DNA of 64,000 nt from Podocnemis expansa (GCA_007922195.1 ML682013.1:23120045-23184044), one strand, 5' to 3'. Positions 10,885 through 22,800 are shown, counted from the stretch's first letter. The notes: generated from the sequence alone by a model not told the origin. Program-made: numbers and translations.

Positions 10885-11264
10885 ATTATCCTGCTCTACA
10901 CAGAATTACTGAGGCCTCACATGTACGATATCCAATTCTGGATGCCACATTTTAGGAAGGAAGTGGGCAAATGGGAGGGACTCCAGAGAAAAGCAACAAA
11001 AATTATAAAAGGTTTAGAAAACCTCACCTATGAGGAAAGTTTGAAAATAACTAAGCACTCTTACACTTGAGAAAATCAGACTGAGAGGAGGCTTGATAAG
11101 AGTCTTCAAAATATGCTAAGGGTGTTATAAAGAGATCAGTGATCAATTGTTCTTCACATCCACTGAATGTAAAACAAAAAGTAATGGGCTTAATCTGTAG
11201 GAAAAGAGACTTCAGTTAGATAATGGGAAAGAGATTTTTAACTGTAAGGGTAGGTATACAATGG
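10885..11264 (+). mobile_element. CR1 LINE 3' fragment, left piece
   Basis: Plus-strand CR1 3' region. It keeps the diagnostic order GAGGCCTCACATGTACGATATCC-type text (about 10911), CCAGAGAAAAGCAACAAAAATTATAAAAGG (about 10982-11012, given here only as landmark words CAGAGAAAAG and CAACAAAAAT), CTATGAGGAAAG, and AATGGGCTTAAT. The match stops abruptly at about 11264, where Penelope sequence begins, and resumes at 12188 with the next CR1 segment. One CR1 copy was therefore split by a later insertion. Confidence 0.85.
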
Positions 11265-11608
11265 AGCACTACAGGAGAAGCCCAAGAAAGAAACAGAATG
11301 CCACTAGTCATCACCTGCAACCCCCAAGTCAGATCTCTAGAATACATCATCAGGGATCTAGAGCCTATTCTACAAAATGAAGTCTTGGGAGACTGACCTT
11401 TCCTCACTTACAGACAGTTCCCCCCACCTTTAAGCAGATACTTACCAGCAACTCCAGACCTAACAACAGAGCCATTAAAGCAGGCACATATCCTTGCAAC
11501 TAACCACACTGCCAACTTTGCTCACATATCTGCACAAAAGACACTAGTACAGGACCTAATAAAACCCGCTACTCCGTCAAAGGTTCATTCACCTGCTCAT
11601 CCGGCAAT

Positions 11609-11896
11609 GTGATTTATACCATCATGTGCCAGAAAGGCCCCTCTGCCTTATATATTGGACAAACAGGACTGTCTCTGCACAAAAGAATAAATGGGCACAA
11701 ATCTGACATCAGAAACCACAACATTCTAAAGCCAGTGTGTGAGCATTTCAATCTTCTTGATCCCTCTATTTACAATTTACTAATTGTGGTGTGTAGACAG
11801 ATGAATACCAAACCAAGGCTTCAAAGAGAAGCTGTTGTGATTGAATTTATTTGTGAATTCGACTGCATTGTTTCAGGGCTTAATAAGGACTTTTGA
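11609..11896 (+). pseudogene. Penelope GIY-YIG endonuclease domain
   Basis: The 95-codon frame contains MCQKGPSALYIGQTG, the GIY-YIG core in the form ALYIGQT, followed by KRINGHKSDIRNHN, the conserved helix with the catalytic arginine and histidine region. In Penelope-like elements this C-terminal domain nicks target DNA for reverse transcription. The minus-strand copy at 46955-47173 is its paralogue. It is a fragment without RT, so it is non-autonomous. The frame is open in this domain, but I see no sign of selection. Confidence 0.85.
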
Positions 11897-12067
11897 TTTT
11901 TCTCTCATTACAACAGGCTATTTCACCTCATCTTCCCATATATGCTCTTCCCTGGTGTTCAAATATTTACAACTGTTTTGATTTGATGTTACAGTGTGAC
12001 CTGATTCCATGACTTACACTTCCCTGCATTTATTTCTTCCCACTCTGGAAGTTCCCCCATCTTCAAA

Positions 12068-12130
12068 GTATCTGATAAAGTGGGATTTTCTTCCATGGAA
12101 GCTCATGCAATAAATAAATTTGTTAGTCTT
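12068..12130 (+). ncRNA. Degenerate hammerhead-like fold in Penelope 3' end
   Basis: The order CTGATAA, stem AGTGGGA / TTCCA, GGAAGC and TCATGC matches the intact fold at 46666-46735, but with changes in both core boxes (CTGATAA for CTGATGA; GGAA for GAAA). It is expected to be inactive. Confidence 0.45.
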
Positions 12131-12187
12131 TAAGTGCCACAAGACTCCTTGTTTATTTTACTGAACTAGACTAACATGGCTGCCCCT

Positions 12188-12316
12188 TTGGAAGTCCATC
12201 ATTGGTAGCTTTTAACAACAGGTTGGACAAATACCAGGGATAATATAGGTTTACTTGATCCTTCCTCAACACCGATGACCTTTCAAGGCCACCTTAGCCC
12301 TATATTTCTATGATTC
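12188..12316 (+). mobile_element. CR1 LINE 3' end, right piece
   Basis: Continues the CR1 copy interrupted at 11264: CATCATTGG, AGCTTTTAACAACAGGTTGG, ACAAATACCAGGGAT and a terminal TTTCTATGATTC. The tail is the short ATTCTATGA-type end typical of CR1. Confidence 0.85.
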
Positions 12317-12600
12317 AATACTTCAGGGACTCAGGCATTTAGCACAATCTACATGCCTAATCTGTGCCTCACCATTTACACTGGTGTGTATATTTATGCT
12401 AGCTGGCTGTGCTGTTTTCACATTCTACCTACCATTACAAGCATAGACATACCATGAGACAAATGGGTACTTCTTGCTTTTTGAAGATCCTGAAAGGATT
12501 AGTTAGAAAAACTGAATGGGCAGCAGTCCTGATGCTCTATGGGGATGGGGAGAAAGTGACAACCCAGACCCTGAAATAGATCATGGAGCTAGCAAAGTTA
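12317..12600. other. Unassigned sequence between CR1 and a MITE
   Basis: No feature recognised. Confidence 0.4.
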
Positions 12601-12781
12601 GGTAATGTCTACATTAATGGCAGCAAAGTAGACACCATCAGATTGATCTTTCCAGATCAACTTAATAATCAGTCAAGTGGTGCAGCACAGTGAAAACACC
12701 ACGCTGAACACAAGTTAGAAAGTTTGTAAGAGTTATGAAGTTATTCTCCTGCCAAATTTTTCCAGCATTGTGGACCAGGCC
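12601..12781. mobile_element. Short Harbinger-type MITE with TTA duplication
   Basis: Starts GGTAATGTCTACATTAATGG and ends CATTGTGGACCAGGC followed by C (complement GGCCTGGTCCACAATG). It is flanked on both sides by TTA (12598-12600 and 12782-12784), the classical target duplication of PIF/Harbinger elements. Length 181 bp; non-coding. Confidence 0.7.
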
Positions 12782-13553
12782 TTAGAATGGCACAATATCT
12801 TTGTGCTTCTTTGTATCTGTGCATTCCGCTTTTTCTGGTGTGCACATTCTTTATACATGAGTGCATTATTAAACACTAACATAACACAAACAATGGCCCC
12901 CTGGCATGATGATGCAGAATTGGTATTCTTCTTAAGATTTATTTCCTTAGTACTAGAGAATAGCACTCAAAGAATTAATACTGAAACTTATCAGAATTTC
13001 ATTTTTACAGATAAGACAAAGTTATAACTCAAAGTACTACAACTTGGAAAAAAACTGAAGTCAATCAATTATTCATGAAATATACAAGTTATCGTTGTTC
13101 ATATTAAAATGAAGGCATTTTGCCTATTTCCTTAGAACACAAAACAAATTTAGAATTTATACAAATTTACTGGATTAGCACTTGCATATTTCTTACAAAG
13201 TAACAAATATTTCCAAGTCAACTGAAAGATGATCTGAATTTGCTGTTGTGACAGTGAAATACAAGGGATGTAACAGATATGTAAATACTGTACTTTTCTG
13301 AAGTCCTTGAATAGCATATACATGTAGGACTATTTTCTATGCTATAAAGATTTGAATATACAAGTATCATTAGAAATTGCAAAATCATTTGTAATTCAAT
13401 GAATTGCTCATCTGCATATAATTCTAGTTGCCAAGGTATGTCTGCCATGGATGAATAATGACTGAGTAGGGATCTGTGTACTGAAATTCAGCAAATATGT
13501 TAATTAATTTTGATGTTAATGCAACAATAAATATTGAATTTTTTTGTTTCTTT
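12782..13553. other. Unassigned AT-rich sequence
   Basis: No repeat family or coding feature recognised. Small frames on both strands lack motifs. Confidence 0.45.
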
Positions 13554-13971
13554 GGCTATGTCTACATCTACAATTTTACTTCGGACTAGACCAAGGTTAG
13601 TTCGAACTAACCTCAGGCTAGTTTGAAATAACCGCAGAGTTTTTAGTTTGAACTAACCTCACGTCCTAGTTCAAACTAATGCTTAGTTTAAACTAGAACA
13701 CACAGTTAGTTTGAATTAATGGCTTAGTTTGAACTTTTTAAGTTCGGAGTAAGCCTTAGTCCAGGTCCTGCCCGCACCTTGTTCGAACTACAGTTCGAAC
13801 TGAGTGGTGAAGCCCGAATTAGTGACAAGTCTTACTAGTTTGGACTAAGCTCTGTCTAGTTCAAACTAAGAAATTTCTTAGTTTGGACTAGGCAAAGCCT
13901 AGTATAGCCATGGGCTAAATTAGTCCAGACTAAGCTTTCTTAGTCTAGACTTTGCCAATGTAGACATAGCC
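13554..13971. mobile_element. Harbinger-type MITE, TAGTTCGAACTA-word class
   Basis: Starts GGCTATGTCTACATCTAC and ends AATGTAGACATAGCC. TTT flanks both sides (13551-13553, 13972-13974). The interior is a ladder of TTAGTTCGAACTAA and its decay products (TTAGTTTGAACTAA, TAGTTCAAACTAA), about ten occurrences within 400 bp. CG-to-TG/CA decay suggests old methylated copies. Close relatives are at 35657-36076 and 58404-58866. Confidence 0.85.
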
Positions 13972-14846
13972 TTTGAATTTCCAGGCTTTCAGATGCACTT
14001 CATAACAGTTCTGAAGTAGCATACAACATCGTTGTAGCTCATTTCATTGTTGGACAGCATATCACTTGAGTACATCACCTGCAGAGTCCTACTGAGGGCT
14101 CAAACCCTCTATACTCTATTATCCAATAACTGAGTGAACCTGATCAAACAGCATGAGCTAAAGTATTGAGATGACATCCAACATGACATCTTCCTGATGT
14201 CATCACCCAATTTTCTCGATGCCCAGTCCAGGTCAATACCTGCATGAAGAGCACTTGACTCAAGCAGAAGCCAGATAAGTCTAAGGTGATATTGGTAGAG
14301 AGAGGAAAGTGCCCAAAGAGAGTTCACTTTATCTAATACATCAGCCCACTCAGAGCACCTACTGTTGAATTAAATCAATCTGCCATCTTGAATTTCTTTT
14401 GGTATTCTCAGTGCTACTGGATGTCAAGATTATCAGGGCAGCAAAAGACCTACTTCCATCTGAAAGGAACTAGAGGACTGCTAGTCATCCTATCAGAGAT
14501 GTACCTAGACATTGTCAGCCATATGTTTTTTTTGTTTTGTTTTGTTTTGTTTTTTAATTTATATCCAGTCCTTATGATTGCAATCATTATATTTAGGAAT
14601 GAAGCTACATGTCTGGGAAGAGCTCAAATTGGTACACAATGCACTGAGGCTATCTGATTAACATCAGGTTGATGCATCACTCCTGTTTTCTGCTCTCAGC
14701 ATGGGCTTCCCATTGAATACAAAATGCGTATTTCAAGATATCTCTGATATTAGAAGACTATTGTGTGATTGGCCCGAGAATTAGAGTGATTACTGTAATT
14801 TTTGTGTCCTTGATATTCCATAAGAGTATTGTTTCAATGTAATAGT
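13972..14846. other. Unassigned sequence with a GTTTT microsatellite
   Basis: A (GTTTT)n run lies near 14531-14552. Otherwise nothing recognised. Confidence 0.4.
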
Positions 14847-15355
14847 GGTTATGTCTACACTAGGGCTCAGTTAAATAAACTTAACAAGGTCAACTTTAAG
14901 TTGACTAAAAGTCGACCTTGTTAAATCAGATTTGGGGTATACCCCACTCCCTGTCCCACCCCAGGACACAATCCAACTCTGGGGCCCCAGTCTGGCCCTG
15001 GAGGGCCAATCTGCCTCCCAGCTGCTGCTGGCAGGCAGCTGAGAGCTCAATCCAGCTCTCAGCCCCCAACCTCAGGCAGTGGATGCTGGAAGCCTGATCC
15101 AGTTCCCAGCCCATTGCCACAGGTGGTGGGGACTGGGAGCCATCTCCTGCCGCAGTGGTAAGGGGCTGGGAGCCCAATTTGGCTCCCAGACAGGGCTGCC
15201 TACAGCAAGTGACTTGGGGCTAAATTCAACCCCATACAGTTTGCTGGCAGCGGCAGGAGGCTGGGCACCCAATCCCGTCCTAAGCTGTTTGCTGTTGCCG
15301 ACAGGAGACTTGGAGCCAATCGGGCCTCGAGCCACAAATGCTGCCACGGGGGAGA

Positions 15356-15452
15356 CAGCCCAGTGACCCAGCCTGGTCAATTTCTCAGGCTACTCGTGAT
15401 CAGATTCAACCCGAGTAGCCTATAAAATTGACCAGGCTGGGTCACTGGGCTG
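15356..15452. repeat. Foldback: two 41-nt arms, 15-nt loop
   Basis: Positions 15356-15396 and 15412-15452 are inverted copies with about 38 of 41 positions paired. The arms contain CAGCCCAGTGACCCAGCC and its complement. The structure sits in the centre of the host MITE and could extrude as a cruciform. Confidence 0.85.
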
Positions 15453-15713
15453 TATGCTCAGCTCCAAGCCACCTGCTGGCAGCAGCAAGCAGCTTGGTGC
15501 TGGATTGGGCTCCCAGCCACATGCCAGTGGCAGCTGGGGCCTGATCTGGCCCTCGAGCCAGAGCAGGACCTGCAGTAGGATAGGAGGCAGGGCCAAGACT
15601 TGAGTTCCAAACCTTCCTGCTCTCAAAAGTCAACTTAAGCATTAAGTCAACTTTCAGGGCAGGAGTTATCAAGTTGATTTATGTAAATGCTTAAGTTGAC
15701 TTAATAAATTTAC

Positions 15714-15925
15714 TTAGAAAAAACTTTTTTACTAGGAGAGTGGTAAAGCCTTGGAATGAGCTGCCGAGGGAGGTGGTGAAATCTCCATCTTTGGAGGTGT
15801 TTAAGGGCCGGCTGGACAAAACCATGACTGGGATGGTTTAGTGGGAGTGGTCCTGCCTCTGGCAGGGGGTTGGACTAGATGACCTATCAGGTCCCTTCCA
15901 ACTCTATGGTTCTATGATTCTATGA
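15714..15925 (+). mobile_element. CR1 LINE 3' tail inserted in a MITE
   Basis: The last ~210 bp of CR1, plus orientation: AAACTTTTTTACTAGGAGAG, GAATGAGCTGCC, GGTTGGACTAGATGACCT and GGTCCCTTCCAACTCTATGG, ending with the 3' repeats TTCTATGATTCTATGA. MITE sequence of the GTCGAC-word class continues on both sides, so the CR1 copy is younger than the MITE. It is better preserved than the CR1 pieces at 33-38 kb. Confidence 0.9.
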
Positions 15926-15997
15926 AATGGGTCAGGGAGTACCTTAGGTCAACTTAAGGTAGGTTAGTCGACCTAAGGCTCCAGTTTGGACATACCC

Positions 15998-18900
15998 AGT
16001 GAAACTGTTTTGCAGCAGCAGCTAGACATAGACTACTCAATTTATTCCTACCAGAGCTAGTGATCACCATCTTTATTGTTAAGAAATAAAGTCATAACTC
16101 ATGTTTTTTACTTAATTCCAGATCTTCAAAGATATTTATGCTCCTAATTGTGGTGGATCTGGTAGAAATTAGAAGCCTAAACAAGTTTGAAGATCTGGTA
16201 CTGAGGCTCTTCTTGCATTAGAATAATCAATGGTCTGCGCTTCAGTTAATTATTTGTCAACAATTTAAATGCAAATTATGCCAGAAAACATCCCCACTGT
16301 AGTTATGTACTATTTGCCATTGTATCTGCACTAGGCCTACTGGTGAGGTAGCTGTCATGTCCAATTTCCAACTTTTTAGCAAGTAAGATTCTCCAGTTCT
16401 CTGGGTGAAAGTTTCCTCTCTGTTCCCACTGTCATGCAGTGTCATGTCATTTCCCTAATAGACCCTTCTGACCGGAAGTGTCCCCTCTTCAGAATTCTGA
16501 AAGTTCACTACTGCTGCTATCATCATACTGCCTGAGCATCTTCCATGTAATATTAACAGCAATAGACAAGTCTTAAGTGGATTTCATAGAGTCTCTGGCA
16601 CTTATCCCTTTTTAGAGTAAATTCTTCTTGCAGTATTTTTGGTTGGGTGATGTGTTAGTTATACATTTTTATTTTGGGGGTAGTGTTCGTGCATGGGTGG
16701 AAGGAGAGTCTCAGTATTGTGTTATTCTTGCTGTGATGAAAAGGCTTTTCCAAAGCAGAGGGTTTTGTAGCATTTTCTAATTGCGGTCAGATTCAGGATG
16801 TGCCTGATCTTCTCTGGAAGTTCTCTGGCGACCCGGCAGCAGAACAACCAAAGGTGTTTTGTTCCCAGCTCTCATGTGTCTCTTCCTGGACTTTGTGATC
16901 TGTATTAGGTGGAGCTCAGCGACCCTAGCAGTCCATAGATTGAAATTTAGTCTTTAAATTCCCTGGAGCTTGCTCCAGTAACTGCTTTGAAGTTTAGAAC
17001 CAAGACATTAAGATGACACCTGAAATTGGCTGGTAGCCAATTGAAGGACTTGAATATAGGCCTAAAACTCACACTGACCTAGACCACAGATTAAGCAGCA
17101 GACAAATTTCATATCAGCAGACCCCTGTGCATTGTCTACATATTCAACATCAGGTACAGTGGATTAAAGTAATCTGGTTATGATCCTCACATTATGTCCT
17201 CACCCTAGAAAAAATTCCACCACAGTCCAGCTGTCCTGGTGATCCCGCTGAGAATGCTCCTTCTGCTCCTATCACCTGCCCAAATATCCCCCTCCACCCA
17301 GTCACGCTATCTCCAGTCTCTGGTAAACCACTACTGTTTCACCAGCTGAATGTTCCACTAGTAGTTGGAGTGTGGGGCAGGGGTGTGAGGGTTGGAGTAG
17401 AAGAGAAGCATGGCACCAGAGTAGGCAGATACTAGGATGGCAGGTTTAGCCAAAGGGTCAGATCAGAGCTGGTTATTTACAGATGGATCATTGAGTGAGA
17501 ACTGGCAGACCAGGAGTGGGAAAAGAACATTTGTACGTGCAATGATGTGACAACTGACTCTGTTGATGGCACAGGGGGATGTGCTGTTGGGGGATGAACA
17601 AAATGGGTATGACAGGGAAACAGAGAGGAGATTCAATCAGGAAATATCTCCTCCAAATGAAGGTGGTGTGAACTATCAAAGATAAAAGCTGTCAGAGATG
17701 ACAGGCTCCTGAGTGTTGTGTTCACATAGCACATAAATCAGCTGCATCTCCATTGAGTCTCCTAAATGCTTGTAAGGAACAAAATCATGTTTTTCCTGTT
17801 TATTTTTAATTTCTTGAGAGGCAATATCTATACAGACAAACAAAGTGAAATTGTGAAATCAGTAAATAAACAAGATAAGTTAAAGGTGGGGAAAAACTCT
17901 TTGTGTTTCTTCACATAACATAGGACTGGTGATAACATCATTGTTTAATACACTGCCTTTGAGTGGGTGATTATGTTTGCCTGTATTGATCGGTCCCAAT
18001 GAGTTTAAGAGCCTTTTACTGTATGTACTCACAGCTAAAGCATTTACACTTGTAATTCAAAGTGCTTTTTGGTGCAGATATTTTCTCCTCTCTCGCCCCC
18101 AGGCTGTCTCATCACGAAGGCACCTCTGTGTGACCACAGATTCATTACAGTTGCATGGAAAAGAGATGCCCCATTACTTAGACACTGGACAAACTTCAGT
18201 GTCATTTTATTTTGCACTACAGCAACAGGAACTCTTCACTGCTCTTGATTCTATTCAGTCAGTTCAATTTCGGTTCCACTTCTAGGTGCGAGTGAGACCA
18301 GCCAATTAATACAAGGATGTACAAAAGCATTCAGAAAAGGCAGGGTAAAGCAGTTTTCACTCCTGAGTTGTTCCTTTTATTGGCTCGCACAGCAGGATAG
18401 GCTGTGATTGTAAATTACAGCAGTTAAAGGTTTGCCTAGAATAACCAGCTCATATCAATTTCTCTTCTCAGGTTGGCTGTTCTGTTACATTTATATTTCA
18501 AAGGTAAAATCACGCAGTAAAAAGATCTGCATGTTGAAAGCTGGGTTTAATGCCTGTCAAAAGCATTTTTAGAGTTACTTTCCCATTCTTTTGTTGGAAT
18601 GGGGGGTACTGAAAGATCATGGACCACATTCACTCTGTATTTACAATGGCTTCTAGTAACAAATTTGGGATGCAATTTTCTCAGAACTGCACATGTTTTT
18701 ATGGAAAGCAATCTTCCTTTTGGCCAGTTCTAGTTGAGAACTAACATAGAGGACAGACTAGCACACATCTGTGTACTGTCAGGTTCTTACACATTTCTCA
18801 GAAGCATCTGGTGTTTGCCATTGCTGGAAATAAGATATGAACCCGGATGGATCTTGGTTCAGATCCTTTTTGGCAGTTCTTACTGCAATAGGATGGGCAT

Positions 18901-19688
18901 TTAGCAGGTCCCACTTGTGAGAGTCTCTTCCCCTTCCAAAGTCCTTTCTTCATTTTGTAACCTTATTCCAGTGTTTCCAGATGCATATGCATGAGGATCT
19001 TCCAGTTAAGAGAATTTCAGTCTCTGATGTTTCATTTAAGAGAATCTATAAACATCTAGCTTGTTTGTAGCGGTTAGGTGTGTTCAAACCCTGTGTTAGG
19101 ATTCATCTTTCACCCATCCCTCTAATGATCAGCTTGTACCTGATCTGGTAAGTCACTGTAAGTGGCAGCGACTTACAAGGTATCTTTCTCCAAGGTCCTT
19201 TATTGCAAGGATGTTCAGGACCTTCTAAGACACAGCAGCTTTCTTCTGGTTGCCACCTGTCCTGTGACAAGTTCTCCCTTTCAAACTTTCTTTCTCAAAA
19301 CGGAGCAGGATCTATAGGTGTGTCTATTTCACACAGGCTGCGCCCAAAGGAGCTCATTAGCCTTCTCCTTATTGGGATGCTCCATCACACTATGGGATGG
19401 TAGTTCAAGATGAATGATTCTTATTTACAAAAACAAAATGAGTTACATCCATACTTTGGAGAGACAAGTGGGTGCGGTATTATCTTCTATAGAGTCAACT
19501 TCTGCTGATAAAAGAGACGAGGTTTTTTGGATACACAGAGCTCTTATTTAACATTGCAAATCATGTGAGTACCTGACACATTTTCGTGATCATTTTCTTA
19601 GTTAGAAAAGTAATAATGGGTGCATTCATATTTCTCCTCACAAACCAGGAACTGCAATGGATGTTTCATAAAGAAACCACAAATTACA
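15998..19688. other. Long stretch without recognised features
   Basis: About 3.7 kb with ordinary AT-rich composition. I found no open frame above 102 codons, no repeat ends and no splice-bounded exon that I would defend. It could be intergenic, or an intron of a flanking gene. Confidence 0.45.
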
Positions 19689-19779
19689 GTAAAGCAAACA
19701 AAGAAGGAGTCCTGTGGCACTTAAAGACTAACAAATACGCTTATTGCATGAGCTTGTGTGGGAGAAAATCCCACTTTGG
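19689..19779 (-). mobile_element. Penelope terminal fragment, left arm of foldback
   Basis: Minus-oriented terminal repeat: AAGGAGTCCTGTGGCACTTA, AGACTAACAAATACGC, TTGCATGAGC and GGGAGAAAATCCCACTTT. It stops at the hammerhead stem II and abuts an inverted second copy at 19783. Confidence 0.8.
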
Positions 19780-19782
19780 CAG

Positions 19783-19898
19783 GAAATGGGATTTTCTCCC
19801 ATGCAAGCGCATGCAATAAACATATTTGTTAGTCTTTAAGTGCTGCAGGACTCCTTATTTGTTTGTTTTACTGAACTAGACTAACACAGCTGCTCCTT
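19783..19898 (+). mobile_element. Penelope terminal fragment, right arm of foldback
   Basis: Plus-oriented copy: AAATGGGATTTTCTCCCA, GCATGCAATAAACATATTTG, TTAGTCTTTAAGTGCTGCAG and the terminus CTGAACTAGACTAACACAGC. Together with 19689-19779 it forms a ~80-bp-arm hairpin with only a few unpaired bases at the apex. Confidence 0.8.
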
Positions 19899-22800
19899 CA
19901 GATCTTGGCAACATGCAAGGCACAGAAATTACAGTGGAATTTATCAAAGTTTCTCATCAGTTCAGTTTTGCTACAACCTGGGGTGAGCACTTGAGCATGA
20001 AGCTTATTCACCACAGTGCCTGGCAGCAGTGTGAACTTTTCTTCCATGGCTGTGGGGCTGCACAGCAGCCAACAGGCACAGATGCAAGTGAAGCAGAGAA
20101 GCCAACGCTGGCACCTCTGCTCCTTTTGGGGCTGCAGCGGCCTGCCCTACAACTGTGGCAGAGAACTTTGCACAGGTGCAGTGAGTGGGCCTCATTGCAC
20201 TGCCTCTCCATCTCCCTCCTCCCAGATCTCCACTTGCTAATTAACAAGTGGATCTGGAGCATAGGCACTCTGGCTCCACTTGTTACCTACCAACTGAAGT
20301 ATCTCAGGGCAGTTTTCACTCACATGAATGGAAGCTGCTCTTGGCTGATCCCACCCTGCAGATTTAGGGGCCTGGCCAGAAACGAGGATCTGGCTACACC
20401 CTTGGCTACAACAGCAACAACAAAAAAGGTTAGAAAAAATTCTAAATAAAATTGTTTTAAAAATTTTATTTATTTAGTTATTTATTAGTTTTTTCTTGTG
20501 AACGTGTGTAGAAACTCCATGCTGATGACAAAGGGGCTAAAAAATGGCTGTGGGTAAGACTCCCCTGCCATTCCACCGCTGTCCAGGGTGCAATAAAGAT
20601 TAAAAAGAAAGATGTTCTGAACAGTTGTTGAGCAGCTCACAAGACACACTCCTGAAAAGTTTTAGGAAGGCTGACCTCAAGAAAGTCACTCACAATTCTT
20701 CCTCTACCCCCATCCCTTTGTTTACAAGTGAACAGCAAATCCCGGTATGCAGGTCAAGTAGAGATGGTTTGGCAAGCCCCAAGCTGACTTGTTAAACAAT
20801 TAGTATTACTATCCTCTGCCTCTTCCAAGTGAGGGAATATGGAACTATGTTGATAGGACTTGGGTGGTGGGAGCCAGGACCCCCCATCCCCTTCAAACAC
20901 ATTCAGAATTCTTGACTCACATTTGTATTGCAGAGATGTCAGTGTCTGCAAACGGACTGCTTTATTGTTTTTGCAGCACTCAGACAGCAGGAGTATCCAG
21001 TCAGTGGCCTGAGAATAGCTCTGTCCATAGTATCTATAAGATGTATTGAAGTTCATTCTACATAATGTGAAGGAGAAGGTCTCACAAACTATGACTTGTA
21101 CAATATGCAAGTGCCATAGAGAATTTTTCACACCAGCACTGGATACATTGCAGCATTCCACTACAGACCAGATCAAATGCTCATTTCTGATTTTGGGGTT
21201 TGAGCCTACCTCTACCCTCATGGATTAATGCTCCATGTGCAACTCACAAAGACAACTGAACTCAGTGAGGACATGGGGCTATCACAGATCAAGACAAAAC
21301 TGCCAACAGCAGACTGACAGAAAGTGCATTGCAAGTGAAGAGACTACACATTTGGGATTTCAGAGCATAGGAAACAACATCCAGGGCTTACCTGACCACC
21401 TTTAGAGATTGTCTTTCTATAATAAATCTGATATGCAAAGAACATACAAAGATCTCTGCACTGACCAATGAAATGCAGCCTCATATAGCATGAAATACAG
21501 CAGTTCTTTCATGCCACTCAACAATCTCTTCAATTAGTTTTATATTCCCCTACAATTTTAACTCCAGAACATGAGAATTTACAATTAGTATTAAAAAACT
21601 GATAATGAGATGGTGATCGAAGATCACATTTTTAATAGTGGATGTGCATGAAGGAGGGCAGATATAGAAATCTTTGCACAGACTATTGTAAAAATCAAAA
21701 GCCTTAGATTAAAAGTATATAGATTTTGAATAGGAGATCTAAGAGCTGTTGGTAGCTCTAGCACTTCCTTAGCCTCACACGCACGCACACAAGCATGGGT
21801 AATTACCATATTTCTGATCTGTTTTATACAAAAGCCAAAGAGTTTTCAAGCCAGCAGTTCAATTTTTACTTTACCTTCTGTTGTGTTGAACTTTCACAAA
21901 AACTAAGCATGCTATGGAGTTCAGCTGTTAATAGGCAGATGCTCCCAGTTCCCATAGCGGTTCATAAAGTCCTCTAGTGAAAAGCAAAGGGCTAGACTCC
22001 AGCAACAAACAAACTGAAACTGAAACACTAAATACAGCTGATAAATACAAGAAGCAAAGAGGGCAGGAGGGAATATTTGGCATTTGCAAGATTAACTGTG
22101 TTTATTATTGACAGAAATATGTCCAGCTTCTGCAATGGCTGACACTCACATGCGATTGTGATGACTTATACATTTAATCTTGCTAGTCTTTGTCGATTAG
22201 GGTAGAGTTTTTTAGCTACAGTTAGTGACATTCAAATACATCCATGAAAACTCTAATGGGAGAGCAAAATGGGATTTTTTTTTTTTTTTTAAGAGGAGAG
22301 GGAATATTTTTGCTATGAAACAGCTACCACAGGGGGCAGATAAGTCCCATTCTATCTGTGGCCAGCTTAAAGTATTATCTTCTGCCATGAACTGGAGCAA
22401 TCTGGAGAGGGGTGTAGCTGAAAAACCAAAGCAGCACAGGGCAGAGACAGTCATATCTCCAGTGAGCCAGGTTCTCTGAAAAGTCAGACGGGAACTGAAC
22501 AGATGCATATTGTATAAGATGAATTTTGATATTTACTTGTTGATTTAGATTGAGGAATTCAGTAACAAATGCAAAGGTCACATGCCAAATAGGTCCATAC
22601 AGAGCCGAACCTGCCAGACTCATTTTGTTTGTTTCAGTTCCACTCAGTAAGGTACAAAGGGAGTGATTCCATCTGTCAGAGGGTTTACAATTGATCTTTA
22701 ATATGTAGATGTGATTTTGCCAGCATCCTTGGATTTGTATGCTACTTTATGTTATGCTCAGTTAAATGACTTCAGAACAAAACAAAAGAGAATGTGTCCC

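Larger units (their letters stand above)
11265..12187 (+). mobile_element. Penelope-like element, 5'-truncated, with endonuclease
   Basis: Plus-strand copy inserted in CR1. It starts within the late reverse-transcriptase or linker region (CTACAGGAGAAGCCC matches the complement of about 47531-47545 in the long copy), continues through the GIY-YIG domain, and ends in the terminal repeat (GTTAGTCTTTAAGTGCCACA, then GACTAACATGGCTGCCCC). The length of about 920 bp and 5' truncation are typical of target-primed insertion. Confidence 0.85.
14847..15997. mobile_element. Harbinger-type MITE, AAGTCGACTT-word class, with GC-rich core
   Basis: Starts GGTTATGTCTACACTAGGG and ends TTTGGACATACCC. The 3-bp flanks are identical, AGT (14844-14846 and 15998-16000). 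The AT-rich margins carry TTAAGTTGACTTAA and AAGTCGACCTT words, as in the transposase-bearing element at 25641. The core (14926-15630) is GC-rich with repeated CTGGGAGCC/GGCTCCCAG units and a 41-bp foldback at its centre. A CR1 tail has inserted at about 15714-15925. All reading frames are low-complexity. Confidence 0.85.

Noticed and set aside
19913..20449. 178-codon plus-strand frame
   Set aside because: No recognisable domain, and the opposite strand is also open in the same block.
20754..21221. 155-codon minus-strand frame
   Set aside because: Cysteine-rich text without a family pattern; neither splice context nor a promoter was seen. A chance frame is more likely.
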